A DNA stretch of 64,000 bases from Clitopilus passeckerianus (Eukaryota; Basidiomycota; Agaricomycetes; Agaricales; Entolomataceae), in assembly GCA_944990035.1 (NCBI GenBank), contig CALYLX010000128.1:1178001-1242000 (forward strand), written 5' to 3'. Both the position numbers and the translations under genes were made by a program. The notes beneath the pieces are model-generated. The model was not told where the DNA came from, made no database searches, and was given only the letters and a program-made list of their open reading frames with translations. This document shows, one piece after another, positions 47,696-59,177 of the stretch (its first letter is position 1; each line of letters opens with the position of its first letter).

Positions 47696-48218
47696 GAACT
47701 TGGTCAGGCGTCCTGTAATACAAGTGAAAAGACGCGTCGGTGAGCGATTTCGAGGTATCTGGGATGCACAAATTTTAAGGAAAAGGCGGATAGTACCAGG
47801 GTGGTGTTGAAAACATACCGGCCCGTAGGAGAAACCGACTACGACGCTGCTTTGGAAACAAGCGTCCTCTACGTCGGGAGGAGGGTATTGAAAGATTGTC
47901 GTGAAACAGAACAAGTATTATAAGGGCGAGGTGCAAACAGAATGGCGAAATCTCAGACTTGGTGGGTGCGGAGTTGGATCAGCCGTCTGTCCTTGAGATC
48001 GCGACCAAGCCAGCCGCGGTTACAAAAAGAATTGGAACGTTTCACAGCAGAGAAATGCTACAGAGGCATTATACAAGCAGAAAACCCGGTTTAACGAGGG
48101 TTATGACCTTATAGTCCCCGGAGTACCAGCATTTAACGTCATTTCTCACAACTCCACCCAATAAGCTCGCTCACTGCAACAGTCAACAATGACTGCCGCA
48201 TGACTTCGCTTGGATCAA
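47696..48218. other. Upstream region of the second RhoGEF, no gene seen
   Basis: A continuous open frame runs upstream of the RhoGEF ATG as far as 47914 but lacks an ATG and contains a splice-like ACAG just before the coding start, so 47696-47760 is probably leader and intron. The rest of this 523-base stretch shows no convincing coding sequence or RNA gene. Confidence 0.3.
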
Positions 48219-48887
48219 TTAATGAGCCCCTGTCCAGATCTCATCCAGATCCCTGTATTCAAAACCAAAACATACACATCTGTCCCTATCCCTATTCACC
48301 TGGACAGTTCTATCGTGCCTTCGGTCTAAGACAACAAGCTTCCAAAAGTCCTCCAAATCCTTCCTTGCGACAGGAAATCTGTCCCCGATATTTTCAAAAG
48401 GAGATGTGCGCCATTGTCTCCCAAGGAGATTTGATCGACCTTCGGCCGTAATGTCCATGAGCTAATCAACATTTGAGGCTCTTGAGGACCTCATCCAGCA
48501 CGATCCAGTAATCTCCCGTGATAGGAGCCACCAAAGGTCGAAAAGGAACGAGCATTCCTTCCGTAACGCCTGCCTTGACAGTTTGAGACGATTTCGTCGT
48601 CGGATTGATGGGCGGAGAGGTTATTCTCGGCTTTATCTTCTCGCCTTCGTTCCCCTTCTTTATCCAGGAACATGCAACAACTTTCTCGATGTTCTCGTTA
48701 TCGAACGCTCTGAAGACGGTCCATTGAATACTGAAAAGTATCTGTCACACAAGGTATGAACTCACCGGGCGTGGAGCAGCCGAAAAGCGTCTGAAACCCC
48801 GCCGTCCACACGAAGGGGTCCCAGGTGCCTATAGATAGCTCTAACGACCCAATTCCGGCCGCAACAACAAGAGAGGTATGCCCTTTT
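48219..48887 (-). CDS. Unresolved coding region, unknown protein (possibly decayed)
   Basis: Several minus-strand pieces look coding but do not join cleanly. The distal piece, 48219-48458, reads SNLLGRQWRTSPFENIGDRF and KDLEDFWKLVVLDRRHDRTV and stops at 48219. Upstream, 48500-48735 is open as AFDNENIEKVVACSWIKKGN and GMLVPFRPLVAPITGDYWIV. Joining the two at WIVLDE-LMDITAEGR would need a very short intron of 28 bases. Further upstream two competing frames are open near 48755-48870 (IGTWDPFVWTAGFQTLFG or NWVVRAIYRHLGPLRVDGG). I recognise no family. Either an intact gene with unusual splicing or a gene that has begun to decay would explain this. Confidence 0.35.
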
Positions 48888-48915
48888 CTAGTAAGGAATC
48901 CCTAGTAAGGAATCC
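48888..48915. repeat. Tandem duplication of 14 bases
   Basis: CTAGTAAGGAATCC occurs twice in direct tandem (48888-48901 and 48902-48915) without a mismatch. A 14-base unit shifts the reading frame, so if this stretch was coding, the duplication would break it unless it lies in an intron. It could also be a target-site footprint, though no element lies between the copies. Confidence 0.85.
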
Positions 48916-49102
48916 CCCAAAGAAAGAATAGACACGCATGCCGGTGACCTTGCTTAAGCGGGGACGTCCCCCAACCTGAATAGCCCAGGGATATCCACAA
49001 AGCTAGCAGACGATCAGAGGGTATGCAAGAGATCGAGAAAACCTGAAAAAGAACGCACAGGTAGCATCTACAACCAGAACGTTGATGCAAATCTGGACGT
49101 GC

Positions 49103-50074
49103 TTAAACAATGCACGAGGGATGATATTGGATACACGAGTCCTTGTCCACACGTCCGAGCTTTTGTATTCGAGCGCTAGGTAAGCTAATGTACCCTGTTG
49201 AATGAGGCGTCTATGAGCACGCGTAGACCGGCAATTAACCGATGCGGACTCACCTCAAAATTATCATACAACACGCACGCATGTCGATGCCAGGGACAAA
49301 TCGTAGGGCTCGAGCTTTACGGGCCTTAACATGTTTTGGGTATGGCACATACAGCTAAGCACGTTAGGCCCTATGCAACTCAAGATCCTCCTGGCCTGCT
49401 CGGCGATTCCGTTGGTACTTAACTGGAGTGGAGTGGTTGTAGGGGTCACGATTTGCAATCCAGTCCACTGGCAGGACCCCAACACCCAATGCTGGATCAC
49501 GTCCTGTTAGATTAATACTTCGCACCTGAAGCGCGTTTCCAGCGAGGAGGACAGTTTTGTTTGTAATAGGATCAGAGACCAGGCATACGATGGAAGTTTC
49601 AAGGTGTGGACATGGATGAATCCTACCAGCTTATCCTCCGAGATATACGAACTTATGAAGTTTCCGGATGGCGTACCCTTGTGAAATGAAGCAGAGTTGT
49701 TGCGGTGACAGTGGGAAATGGATTTCAGGTGGACTCCGAATATTTCAATACATATTCCTGTGGTTCCGATTGTTTTCAAATTCCAGTCAGGGTAGTCTCC
49801 CAAGATGTAATATGCACAGAACTTGAGGCTGAGTCGTGTCCGTTGCAGAGCAAAAACATATGGATTCTCCGGCATTGCGTAGTAGCAGGACAACGACGGC
49901 CAAGTTGTGATCAAGAAAGCTGTCTGTCACGTTGAACGCGTACGTGACCTCCATCATGTCCTCAGCCTCGACAACGTCCACACGCACTGCTCGCCCAACG
50001 CCCATAGTGCCCCTGCAGCAGCAGGCTGCTGACTCTAATAAGTTCCCAGTGACCCCGGCTGTCTTGAGGTCCAT
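49103..50074 (-). pseudogene. F-box-type protein fragment, probably decayed or N-terminally truncated
   Basis: Minus-strand frames read AEDMMEVTYAFNVTDSFLDH, then GVHLKSISHCHRNNSASFHK, then CLVSDPITNKTVLLAGNAL and PVDWIANRDPYNHSTP, and after a putative intron LYVPYPKHVKARKARALRF. This order resembles the C-terminal half of the large F-box-like families of agarics, in which a propeller-like region follows an N-terminal F-box. No F-box is seen upstream: 50075-50368 lacks a matching frame. Joining the exons needs at least three introns, and one natural splice (about 49210-49250) creates an in-frame stop. The family call rests on remembered resemblance and is weak. It could instead be an intact short gene starting at ATG 50072-50074. 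Confidence 0.35.
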
Positions 50075-50368
50075 CTTCGCATCGTCACGAACACCACATG
50101 AAGAGAGGTCGATCTCACGAATTGCATTCTTCCGGTATGTCCCCGTACTCTCGCATGCCTCACCGGGTTACAGGCTAAGAATCACGTTCGAAGCTTCGCG
50201 GGATGGCTGCTAAGCTGTGTGGGTATCAGCCTGCTTGCCGCTAGGGGACGTGGAATCAAGTCAAGTGCAGCTCTGCTTGGGGTAGTATGAATGTGGTTTG
50301 ACAGCGAAAAGCGCAATAAATATCATTGTCCAATATGAGGAAGGAAACAGCGTCAAGACACAGGAAAC

Positions 50369-53300
50369 CTAGAAGAAATCTACAATGCCTCTCTGAGGCC
50401 CAATTACAGCGACAGGTTTACTCTCCATATCGAATGCACCACCGCCCTCGTATGCTACCAAGTCCGCAAGGTCGTCATCCTCTAGCCCACGAATGCCCAA
50501 AAGCGATTGAAGGTTGGAATGTGCTAGAGCATACATGTCGTCTTCGTCGATCCTTCCATTGGAATCCAACGCGGCCTGTCAGAATACGTTAGCAGGAGTG
50601 TTCAAAGATTGCGATATCAATGACGAACCCATCGAATATCAAATCGGGTGTTTCGGGCTTGCCATGCTTCTGGTACGCCGATTGCTACAGTTACGCCGCT
50701 TTCCATGAGTTTCACTAGTGCGGTATCATTACTCAGAGGAGGACCAGGCAAGCTTCACTTGTTCAGACTCGATATATCAAAAGTTCTGAGTGCCTTACAT
50801 TCGACGTTCGCTCCAGGTCCTGGGGGAGCCTCTGATCGGATTGAGGATTACACCTACACTAGCTTTGCCTAGTAGCGCAATTAGTGTGAAGCCAATAACA
50901 ATCAGCAGTTGGCCTGACCTATTTCTTCGGCGAGAAGATGAGCTTCCGCAGCGCCACTGAACACCATCCTCATCCTTGACCCGATGCCATCCTCAACCTC
51001 CGCTTTAAGTAACAGCAATGATGCCATGATATCCGCACCCTCAACTTCAACCACGAGCGGAACTACGCCCTGTTTGTTCGAAGGTTCAGAAATAATGAAT
51101 TATTTGTTTTGGTTGTCGCCCTCACCTCCGCTGCCTTCTTGAACCATTGGCCAGTCTCGGTCTCTCTATTTTCCCATCCAAAGAGCAAACGCCTCAAGCC
51201 AGCTATCTGTGTGCTCACACTGACGCCCCCGTTTGCTGTTGGAAGAGGTCTTGCTATCTTGATATGTAGAGCGGCAATATCTTGGACAATGGCACCTCTT
51301 TGGATGGCATTTGTAGCGCCTGTCCTAAAAGTCGTTGACAGGCCAGCAATCACTGGGCCTCTCTTGCCACTGGCGTTTAAGGGAGCACTGAGATAGGATG
51401 TCGCAAAGGTGACACCTGCTTGGTATGCAGTCCTAATCGGCAAAGGTCAGCCATCATCCCAGCACTATCGATTTACTCACAAGGCGTTTCGGGTATTAAA
51501 TGTTAAAGCATCCATTGCTCTCAGGATGCCACCGGTATCGCCTAGAATGCCTGGTACATCAGCAGTGAATGCATCGTAGAGATCTCCATCCCCAGTTGAA
51601 GGTTCCTTGGCGATCTCTTCTAATCCGAGAGGCGAGCCGTAGGTCATTAAGCCAGGAGCAATCGAGCCCTTTCGGAGATCCACAACTTCGACGTCACGAA
51701 GAGACGTCGGACACTCCGGACCAGAACAGACAATTTTGCCATTCTGGACAAGGACTGAGCCATGCCTTCCTTCCGAATCAGCACTGAAGATCCTCTGCAC
51801 GTTTTGACTTGCGGTCCGTGCCCAGATAGTGGCCACATTGGTGAACAAAATACGATCGCGTTTCTGTTTGCCCCGCAAAGGAGGTAATCCATCCCAACGT
51901 AGAGCTTCATTACGTTCCTTGTCCCAGTTGGGGACATCTGGGACTTGACGCCATTCATCACCCTCCTTGCCCTTGCCAATAACGATTGGCGTAGGTTGGC
52001 CTTCCTTCGTCAGGACGGGAATCTGCATGATGCCGTCTATCCAAACGTTCAGCGGGGTCGCTCCAATCTGTAGGGGGTGAGAATCCCATAGCACTACGTC
52101 TGCGTCTGCGCCTTCCTTGAGTATACCAATCCGGTGAGATAACCCGGCAATTTCTGCGGGGGTGGATGTCACAGAAGCCAGGGAGGTATTTGGTGCAAGG
52201 CCAAAGTAATGAGCTTGCTGAGCCTCGTGAATGAGGTATCGGGAGTTGATGGTAGGATGGTCGGACTAGGTGGTGACGTTTAGCTGAAACACCATCTCGA
52301 AGTTTTATCAAACCCACTTTCATGACTACAGGAATGCCTGCGTCCGCTAGCACTCTGGGTGCATATTCGGAGCCTCGGAATGACTCCCGCCTGGACCTGT
52401 GGTTGGTGGCGAATAGAGCTGCACCAGATGTGAATTTGTCTCCATATCTAGTTGATAGCCAAGCATCAATGACATGCTCCGCATCGACTTCAATGGAGAC
52501 TCACGTTTCCTTGAGTAGCTCTGGTACCAGCCAAGCCTCTGATGCGTGATGGAATGAAGCAATGGGAAATTTAAACTCGTTTGAAAGCTAGCGGCGTGTT
52601 GTTGAGTTGTAGTGGCAAATCATAGACGGAGTTCAAACGACTTACTCTGACGATACTATCCAGATCGACGACCTCTTCACAGTGGCTAATCACCTAACAT
52701 ACATTTAACTGCATGAGCACTGCCCACTAATACAAGTTGCTTACCTTCACTCTCCCGCGAAGCACATCGACCAAAACCTCGTATTTGAAGTCATCAGGGA
52801 ACTGGTCATGAATGGTGTCCCACAGGCCTGCTTCCGCTCGGGCACAGTATTGATCCTGAGTGAATGCTAGCTCCTTCGATTTGCTGAAGGCTTCTCGTAG
52901 AGACCAAACTATGTCCATCCTATTTCCGTACTTCCTCACGTTCTCTCCACAAGTCTGCCTGTGAACAGTAAGTACATGGTAGACCCGAGAGATATTCGCC
53001 GAAATCATACATCAAATATCGCCAGCGGGTTTTGTCATCGAAACTGCTACTGCCAACTAGACCGTGGGGTGGCTCTATGATCATGGAAAACGGTGTTCCT
53101 TTCGAGGTTTTCCGGAGTTTCACCATGAATGCCTGGCCGCCTGAAGAGTATATCAGTAATGCCCGGGACTTCCCTTTCCTTCAAAACTTACCGATTACAT
53201 TGGCGCTCCCAGGGAGGACTTGCGCGGATGTCACGCCTCCAGCCATTGCCAGGCGGAAAGCCTCGTCATGGGTACTGAAGGCATCAATAGTGCGAAGCCA

Positions 53301-53962
53301 AGGCGCAATAGGGCCATGCGGCGAGTTCAGGCCATCAGCCCCTGCGAACAGGATGAAACGGAGCAGATACAGAAGGGACAGTGAAATCCAAACCTGCAGT
53401 TCGTGGTAGGCTCTGGATGCCAATGTGTGAATGGAGGTCAACTGCTCTCAGAGTAAATTAAACGTCGAAGGTGTAGCTCAGAAGGTAACCCACCAAGCCC
53501 AGGTGTAACCCAATTTCCTTTTGCGTCGATGACCTGCATATTTCGATCTTCTAGTAATTCCGGTGGGACATTTCCAATGTGCTTCACAATTCCTTTGTCG
53601 AGATAGATGCTTCCATGAATGACAGAGTTGTCACCTCGTTCTCCAGTATAGATGATTGCATTCTTGATATAAGTTGCATTAGTTCCAGGCTCGTATCGGT
53701 CGGATTCCTTCCTGCGTCCTGGCCATGGGAAGGATGCCTGGGGCGTCATACGCAAAGACCTGCATTGTTCAAGGATCTGCTGGGCATTGATAGGTATGTT
53801 CTGAATCCTAGAATATTTGGAAGAGAACGGAAGAAAAGTTGACATAAAAGTGGTCCAAAGGACTGATACCAATGCAAGAGATATGAAGACTGAATAGGCA
53901 GAATATCGCCATCGAGAAGCAGCTGGCCGAATGGGCACGAAGTAGCCCTCTTTGCTGGGCAT
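50369..53962 (-). CDS. Membrane-anchored tandem amidohydrolase
   Basis: This is a protein of about 950-1000 residues of the amidohydrolase superfamily (metal-dependent hydrolases). ATG 53960-53962 is followed by a hydrophobic segment (YSAYSVFISLALVSVLWTTF), probably a signal anchor. Module 1 has the small beta-sandwich start (NAIIYTGERGDNSVIHGSIY), VDLHSHIG with both metal-binding His residues, GGVTSAQVLPGSANVIGG, then SHCEE, SFHHASEAW and MKSDHPT carrying the remaining ligands, so it should be active. Module 2 starts again with LFTNVATIWARTASQNVQRI and VLVQNGKIVCSGPECP, but at the HxH position reads MTYGSPLGLEEI, so its metal site is gone. The end reads VAVIGPQRGIVDFF. Relatives include imidazolonepropionase and dipeptidase-like enzymes; the substrate is unknown. 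Roughly ten introns. Confidence 0.82.
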
Positions 53963-54250
53963 CGTAGAAGGAGCTGTTCAAGCCTCACAAAGGGAAGGCA
54001 CCTGGCAATAAGCTGGAGCATGTCGGCCTCGAGGTAGTGTTAAGAAATTAAAATGTCGTGTTTTGTACTTTGCCTGCTGTATGCCAGATGTCAACGCGGC
54101 GGTGCAACTGATGCCGTCCAAAACGTTCTTTAACAGGCCTCAATCGAATGACAGGCAAATTATTCTGATTGAATAATATATCAGCATTGAACACGCATGA
54201 AGTATCATACTTTTGGTATCAAAAACCCATATTTCACCCGGAATGAGTGA

Positions 54251-56583
54251 TCACAGAGCCTCTTCGCTCTCTCCATCACTTTCAGACTCAGGTTCCTGCC
54301 TGCCTTTACTGGTGCTTGCCTCGCCTTCACCACCTGCTTCATCTGCTATGGCAGCGGCGCTTACAACTTTCTTGGTCTTACGTTTGCGGTGATTGGTCGC
54401 AGGAGGTGCCGGTGGTTGAGCTTTCTTTAATCTCAATATGTCCATGATTTCTAAGAAATAGAAACTAGTCAAGATTCATAACATTTGTTTCTGAGTATTA
54501 GATACCTTGATGTGTCATGTCTTCAAAACCTTTGATACTACGCTTCATTGTGAGCCAACGACGCTGAAGTGTATGGGCGCTCCATAGGTTCCAAGAAGGA
54601 TCGGAGAGCGTCTTCCAGTCGATTTCGGTGTCATCTCGTACGTCCAACGCATCGACCCTGGAATCATCTATTGGATACATCCTCTGCGGAGTGAAATGTC
54701 GAACGTACTTGTGAATGAGAATGTATGCATCCTGCTGACTCCAACGAGGTTTCATCCCGTCGTTCTTCAAGGTCTTACTGAGAGCATCAGTCCTGAAATC
54801 CGGTAAGTTGGGGTTAACGGACAGATAGGGGAGACATATTCACCATTTGATTCTACACTGCTGCCTCCCGCGCCTTCCACCCATCAGCTCACTGACACGA
54901 CCCCAGAAAACATCAGTGTCGATATCTTTCCTTGCTTCAACAGTGAGCTCGGTGACGATCTTGGTCAGTTCATCCTCTTCCTCTTTTGTCCACGGTCCTT
55001 TGATTGCTTGTTAGACCCAAGTCCAATGCATAGAGTAAAGCCTATACCTGTGATTCGCACGTCTCGATTGACGATGTGATTGCGATACCTGTCTCGGCAA
55101 TCTGATGACATCCTGCCCACCCTCTGGCTAACCTTTTCCCATTGTTGACCCAAATCAGCCACAGCCCTTTACACTAATCAATGACTGTTGATGATACACC
55201 AGGTGCACATACTGTTTCAGCATATTATCCTCATCGCTAGACCACTTGCCCTGCGCTCTGAATGGGTGCTGAATGCGTCGAATATGATGATATACCGCAA
55301 TGATTGGGCGCTGAGGGACGGCGCTAGCTGAAGGGTGCAAAAAAGCTGTCAGAGCCAATGATGAGGTTCCACGGGACAAAACCTACTGATCTCAGACCAG
55401 AATGCATTGTCCCTGTTCTTCTCATTGCTAGGGAAGATTAGCTCTTGCATTTGTTCTCCACTAAGCCCTCTTGACTGGAGAAATGTTAGGGAAGGTATGT
55501 TGATAGAGGGAAAACTGACCGCCCGATAGTTCTCAATGGCGTCTTTCAACTGCTGTTCTTCAATGGCAGAGAATTTGCCCTTTCTATAGACCAGACCTGA
55601 CACAAACATGAGACGACTATCTTCACTGAATGTACCACCTTACCTTCAGTCCTCACAAGTTCGGCTAGCTTTGCAGCGTTCATCCATTTGTTGGCTAACG
55701 CCCAAGCATGATCTGGTGTAGTAAGGTGTTCCTTCCCAGGCAATGCCATATCCAGAGTCCTCTTGTGTCCCGTTGGATTCCTCGATTCCGACGTTATATT
55801 GATTGAAGGCCCAGATCGAGCTGCAGGAATGAGCTGAGCTGGCTGTCCATCGGGCCCCATCGGGGCATCGATATTTCTGAATGCATGGGTAATCTTGGAC
55901 ATATCCAAAGCCTGGAGAGCGCGGAGTACGTCTTCATTAGATCCAAAGCTCAGTTCATTGAGAGATGCTGATGGGGTTGGGAAAAGACCAGGAGGTGGTT
56001 GCATCGATAAGTGCTGAGCATAATTCGCCGCTGACGCGGGACCATACGGCGCAAAGGGGTATCCGAGGTTTGCAGGACCTTGCACGATTGCCAGAGGGAA
56101 GGTTGGATTGGCGCCAGCCTGTGCTGAGTGGCCATCAGAAGAGGCAGATGCTGCTGCAACCAAGGCTGACAGCAGGGCAGCGGCGGATGCTTCCAAGTCA
56201 GTTTCTGCCTGTGGCGCAGCACCTGCGCTGGCTTGATCTGTTGCATTGGCCTGCGCGCTCTCTCTCTGCTTTCCTTTGTCCTTTTTCTTCGACTTTTTTG
56301 ACTTTTTGGGAGCATCATCAGGAGTGTCCGAAGCTGGAGATTCCGCTGCAGGTTCCTCTGGGATGTCTTCAGAGTGGTCTTCCTGCTCTACGCTCTCTGT
56401 GGTTGTTTCGTGGTGCTTAGAACGTTTCTTCTTTTTCTTCTTCTCTGGGTGCCCATCGTGTGCACCTTCTGTATCGCCTTCCTCTTCGCGTCTACGTTTC
56501 TTCCTCTTCTTCTTAGGTTCGACAGGATCTGCGGAACCCTGGTCGGCGGGTGGATGTTCAGTTGAAGCGTGGACTATCGACAT
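54251..56583 (-). CDS. Reb1/TTF1-like Myb DNA-binding protein
   Basis: ATG 56581-56583 opens a 100-residue Lys/Glu-rich disordered region with several nuclear-localisation-like blocks (KKKRKKRRREEE, KKKKKKRSKHH, KKSKKSKKKDKGK). An Ala-rich, Pro-rich middle follows. The C-terminal half has Myb/SANT-type repeats: RKGKFSAIEEQQLKDAIENY, then GKWSSDEDNMLKQAVADLGQ with VGRMSSDCRDRYRNHI, then GPWTKEEEDELTKIV, and GGRRGRQQCRIKWTDALSK. This set matches Reb1 and TTF1 proteins, which bind rDNA and stop RNA polymerase I, and which also act at Pol II promoters and replication barriers. The tail is again basic and then acidic, ending ESDGESEEAL. Around eight introns. The specific DNA site cannot be told from the protein. 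Confidence 0.8.
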
Positions 56584-56668
56584 TTAGGGTGGGCAAGGAA
56601 TGGAAAAGGGAATTGAGGGCAGGGCAAGCGATGAAACTGTGTGACAAACGTGACATAATTCTGTGACT

Positions 56669-57390
56669 CTAATCATCATCCTCTTCGAACCAACGATCCT
56701 CAGCTTCCCTATCATCATCCTCGTCCAAATTCTCATTCCAATCAACGCTGTCGTATTCAAAGTCCTACAAAATTAGTCAGAAAAGCAGCGCTTCATGTAT
56801 GGTGCACGTACCTTCAACATGCCGTAGATGAAACGCTCTTTAATCAAACGTTCAAACGAATCTTGAGCTTCCTCTGGGCTTTCCTCTTGAACAACAGGTT
56901 CTACGGCGTCTTCGTCTTCATCACTGCTCTCATCTTCTTCGGGTATAAATTCTTCGGCTAGGGTTCTTCTGATTGATCTGACACGCTCGGCTTCCCTTTC
57001 TTCCTCGTATCCTCCCAACAGACCACCCAATTTCCCTACATGCTGCTTCGTCCCACTCAAGAATTCTTTGTCTCCCCAAATCTTCTCGTCTTGGCCCTCA
57101 TCCTGACCTCTACGTTCTCTTCCTGGCCACAAATTTGGCCAGCGGTTTTTTGCCGCAGTAAAAGACAAGTTCGCTGGTTTCTTGGTGATGTATTTGAGCC
57201 GCCGATTGCGAATTTTCATAATCACAGTTCGATCTTTCGGTGAGATCAGGCCGTTGAAGGTGATCAGGATATGGGGCGGTAGTTGGGAAAGGTGTTTTTC
57301 GAGGAATTGCATCGTAGAGTCAATTGGGTCCGGATCATAATTTTCTGGCAATCCCAGATATTTCAATGCTATGGACTTACTGAACGACAT
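56669..57390 (-). CDS. CCDC97-like protein (DUF2052)
   Basis: ATG 57388-57390 begins MSFSKSIALKYLGLPENYDP; an upstream extension in frame has no ATG. The core reads GLISPKDRTVIMKIRNRRLK, then FLSGTKQHVGKLGGLLGGYE. The C-terminal domain (SFERLIKERFIYGMLKDFEY, then DSVDWNENLDEDDDREAEDR) resembles the CCDC97 / DUF2052 C-terminus. Acidic repeats (EEDESSDEDEDAVEP) separate these parts. Human CCDC97 has been linked to the SF3B splicing complex; by analogy this protein may be nuclear and splicing-related, as an inference. About 220 residues in two exons, with a stop at 56669-56671. It lies only 85 bases from the Reb1-like start on the same strand. Confidence 0.7.
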
Positions 57391-57695
57391 CTTTGTCCAA
57401 GGCAGGAAGCTTTTGTGTTGGGTGAAGATTACGGCACCGTTATGGGAAGTCACACGTCACGTGTTAGACTTCTAGACGTCGATATGGGTATTCGTCCAGT
57501 CCAATTTTTCCTAGATAAATTTGTAGTTAGTTGAAATGATAATGAATGTTCAGACATGAAACAAACAACCGACTATGGCGAGGGGAGATGGGAGATATGA
57601 AAAAATATTGAAAGAACCAGACGACCTACGGTCACGCCCAAGTCACGCTCATCATCATAATTTCTGCTGCATCGCCAGTCTTTTGGTAGTCTGGA
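57391..57695. other. Divergent promoter region with a CACGTG site
   Basis: These 305 bases lie between the CCDC97-like and zinc-finger start codons. A CACGTG hexamer is at 57458-57463 inside TCACACGTCACGTG. A short plus-strand ORF starting near 57575 has no recognisable domain and is read as chance. Confidence 0.3.
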
Positions 57696-59038
57696 ATGGA
57701 ACATGCGTCCAACTCGGCCTCGGGCTCAGGCCTGTATGTTACACAGAGTCAGCTTCATCCAGAGATCTTCAGCTGCAGATGGTCCTGGTGCCGCCATACG
57801 TTCAATTCCAATGAAAATCTTAATTCCCACGTCATTGAAGAACATATTCGCCTCGTGGTTCCAGTCCGCCGCCGTGATTTACTGCTACTGAGGAGGGCAG
57901 AGGAGGGGATAGGAGAGAGTCTGAGTCTAGGTCTGCAGAGTTATTACCGTACAACACCGTCCCAAAACGAACGTGAGTTGTCCCTTTGCCCTCCACTACC
58001 CATGGTATGTCCCAAATGCTTATATTTATTCTTCTGATAGATCAAGAGCCCACCTCATCGCTTCCTTCACCCCCAGTGTCCCGTCCAGCGTCACTATCAT
58101 TGCTTTTAGACGAGAACGAAGAACACGAACGTTCTCAGCAGCGCTGGCCCTCAAAATCAGCCAGGTCAAACTTGCATGATTCTCCCATGCTATCTGAGGA
58201 TCATGCCGAACATTCGCTAAATGCACACTCTGTGCATCCCACTGGATCTGTTTTCCCCAGTCTACATGCAGATATGCCTGCTACCCCCACCACTGTCCGG
58301 TCTTTCCACGCGAGGACACCCAGTTTTGCCTCCATGTCGTCACCCATCAACTCCCCTTATCATGATCTGCCCATAAACTCGTTTCCTGCTCTCGAAGATA
58401 TGGTTGATAGGGCAATTAACGACGGCCGGCATCATATGGACAAGGTCCATGAAGCTCAGGCATCCGTGCAGCCAGTTATCCTGCGTTCTTCTGGGCCATC
58501 TTTTGCCTCGCAAGCTTCTGTCGAAGCACATCTGACCCAGCATCTTGAAGAGCAAGATGTGCCAATGGAGGACCTTACACCAAATCGCCCAAGCCCCCCA
58601 ACTTCCTCAGCTGATCTTACCAGGCTAAAAGACAAACTTGCATTTTCTACGCCTGTATTCAACAAGCACCAGTCTACTACCCTTGCCGATGCAATGACCC
58701 CTTCTCAACAAGCTCTAGCGACGCCCGTTAGGCAGAGTTGGTACGGAACCATACCTCGCCAGAAGGTGTATGGTCGAGCTGGTTCTGAAACTCCATCCAC
58801 ACCGAAACCTCGCCACCGCACGAGTGTGCGTGAAGCAGAAACTGGGAGAGGCCACCAGTTCCGTTCTGGTGTATTGAAAACTCCCATTGCTACCGACAAG
58901 ACCTACTTTCAACCAGATCCAGAGCTGTCACAAGGTTCTGCGTCGTCATCGCCAGGCCGGTCGCAAGAAGGTGATATATCACAGTCGTACCCCATGCAAA
59001 CGCAGGCTCCATACTTCAGCCAGAGCGAAAGCCAGTGA
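57696..59038 (+). CDS. C2H2 zinc-finger protein with long disordered tail
   Basis: ATG 57696 opens MEHASNSASGSG. One zinc finger at residues about 25-50 reads FSCRWSWCRHTFNSNENLNS followed by HVIEEH, a C-x4-C-x12-H-x4-H arrangement. One intron (57970-58040) is removed, joining TPSQNE to HQEPTSSLPSPP. The remaining 380 residues are disordered and Ser/Pro/Thr-rich, with short charged pieces (EEHERSQQRWPSKSARS, TRLKDKLAFSTPVFNKHQS, QSWYGTIPRQKVYGRAG). It ends YFSQSESQ at 59038. One finger alone seldom gives sequence-specific binding, so it may bind DNA, RNA or protein. No ortholog is recognised. Several SP/TP sites suggest phospho-regulation by proline-directed kinases. Confidence 0.7.
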
Positions 59039-59177
59039 TTCTATTTTCCAGTACTTTATTGTAAATTATGTCACAATTATTCGTAGTTTATTGCTCTAAA
59101 TATAGTAATCAATCACTGTACATACCCAATGCAAGCAATGTCATGATCCACGATATATTCTTTTGCTGTAAGCTTCC

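Noticed and set aside
47696..47914. N-terminal extension of the second RhoGEF
   Set aside because: The open frame lacks an ATG and ends in a splice-acceptor-like sequence just before ATG 47695.
57575..57814. Plus-strand ORF MARGDGRYEKIL
   Set aside because: It overlaps the zinc-finger exon in another frame; the zinc-finger frame has the clear C2H2 pattern and good splice sites.
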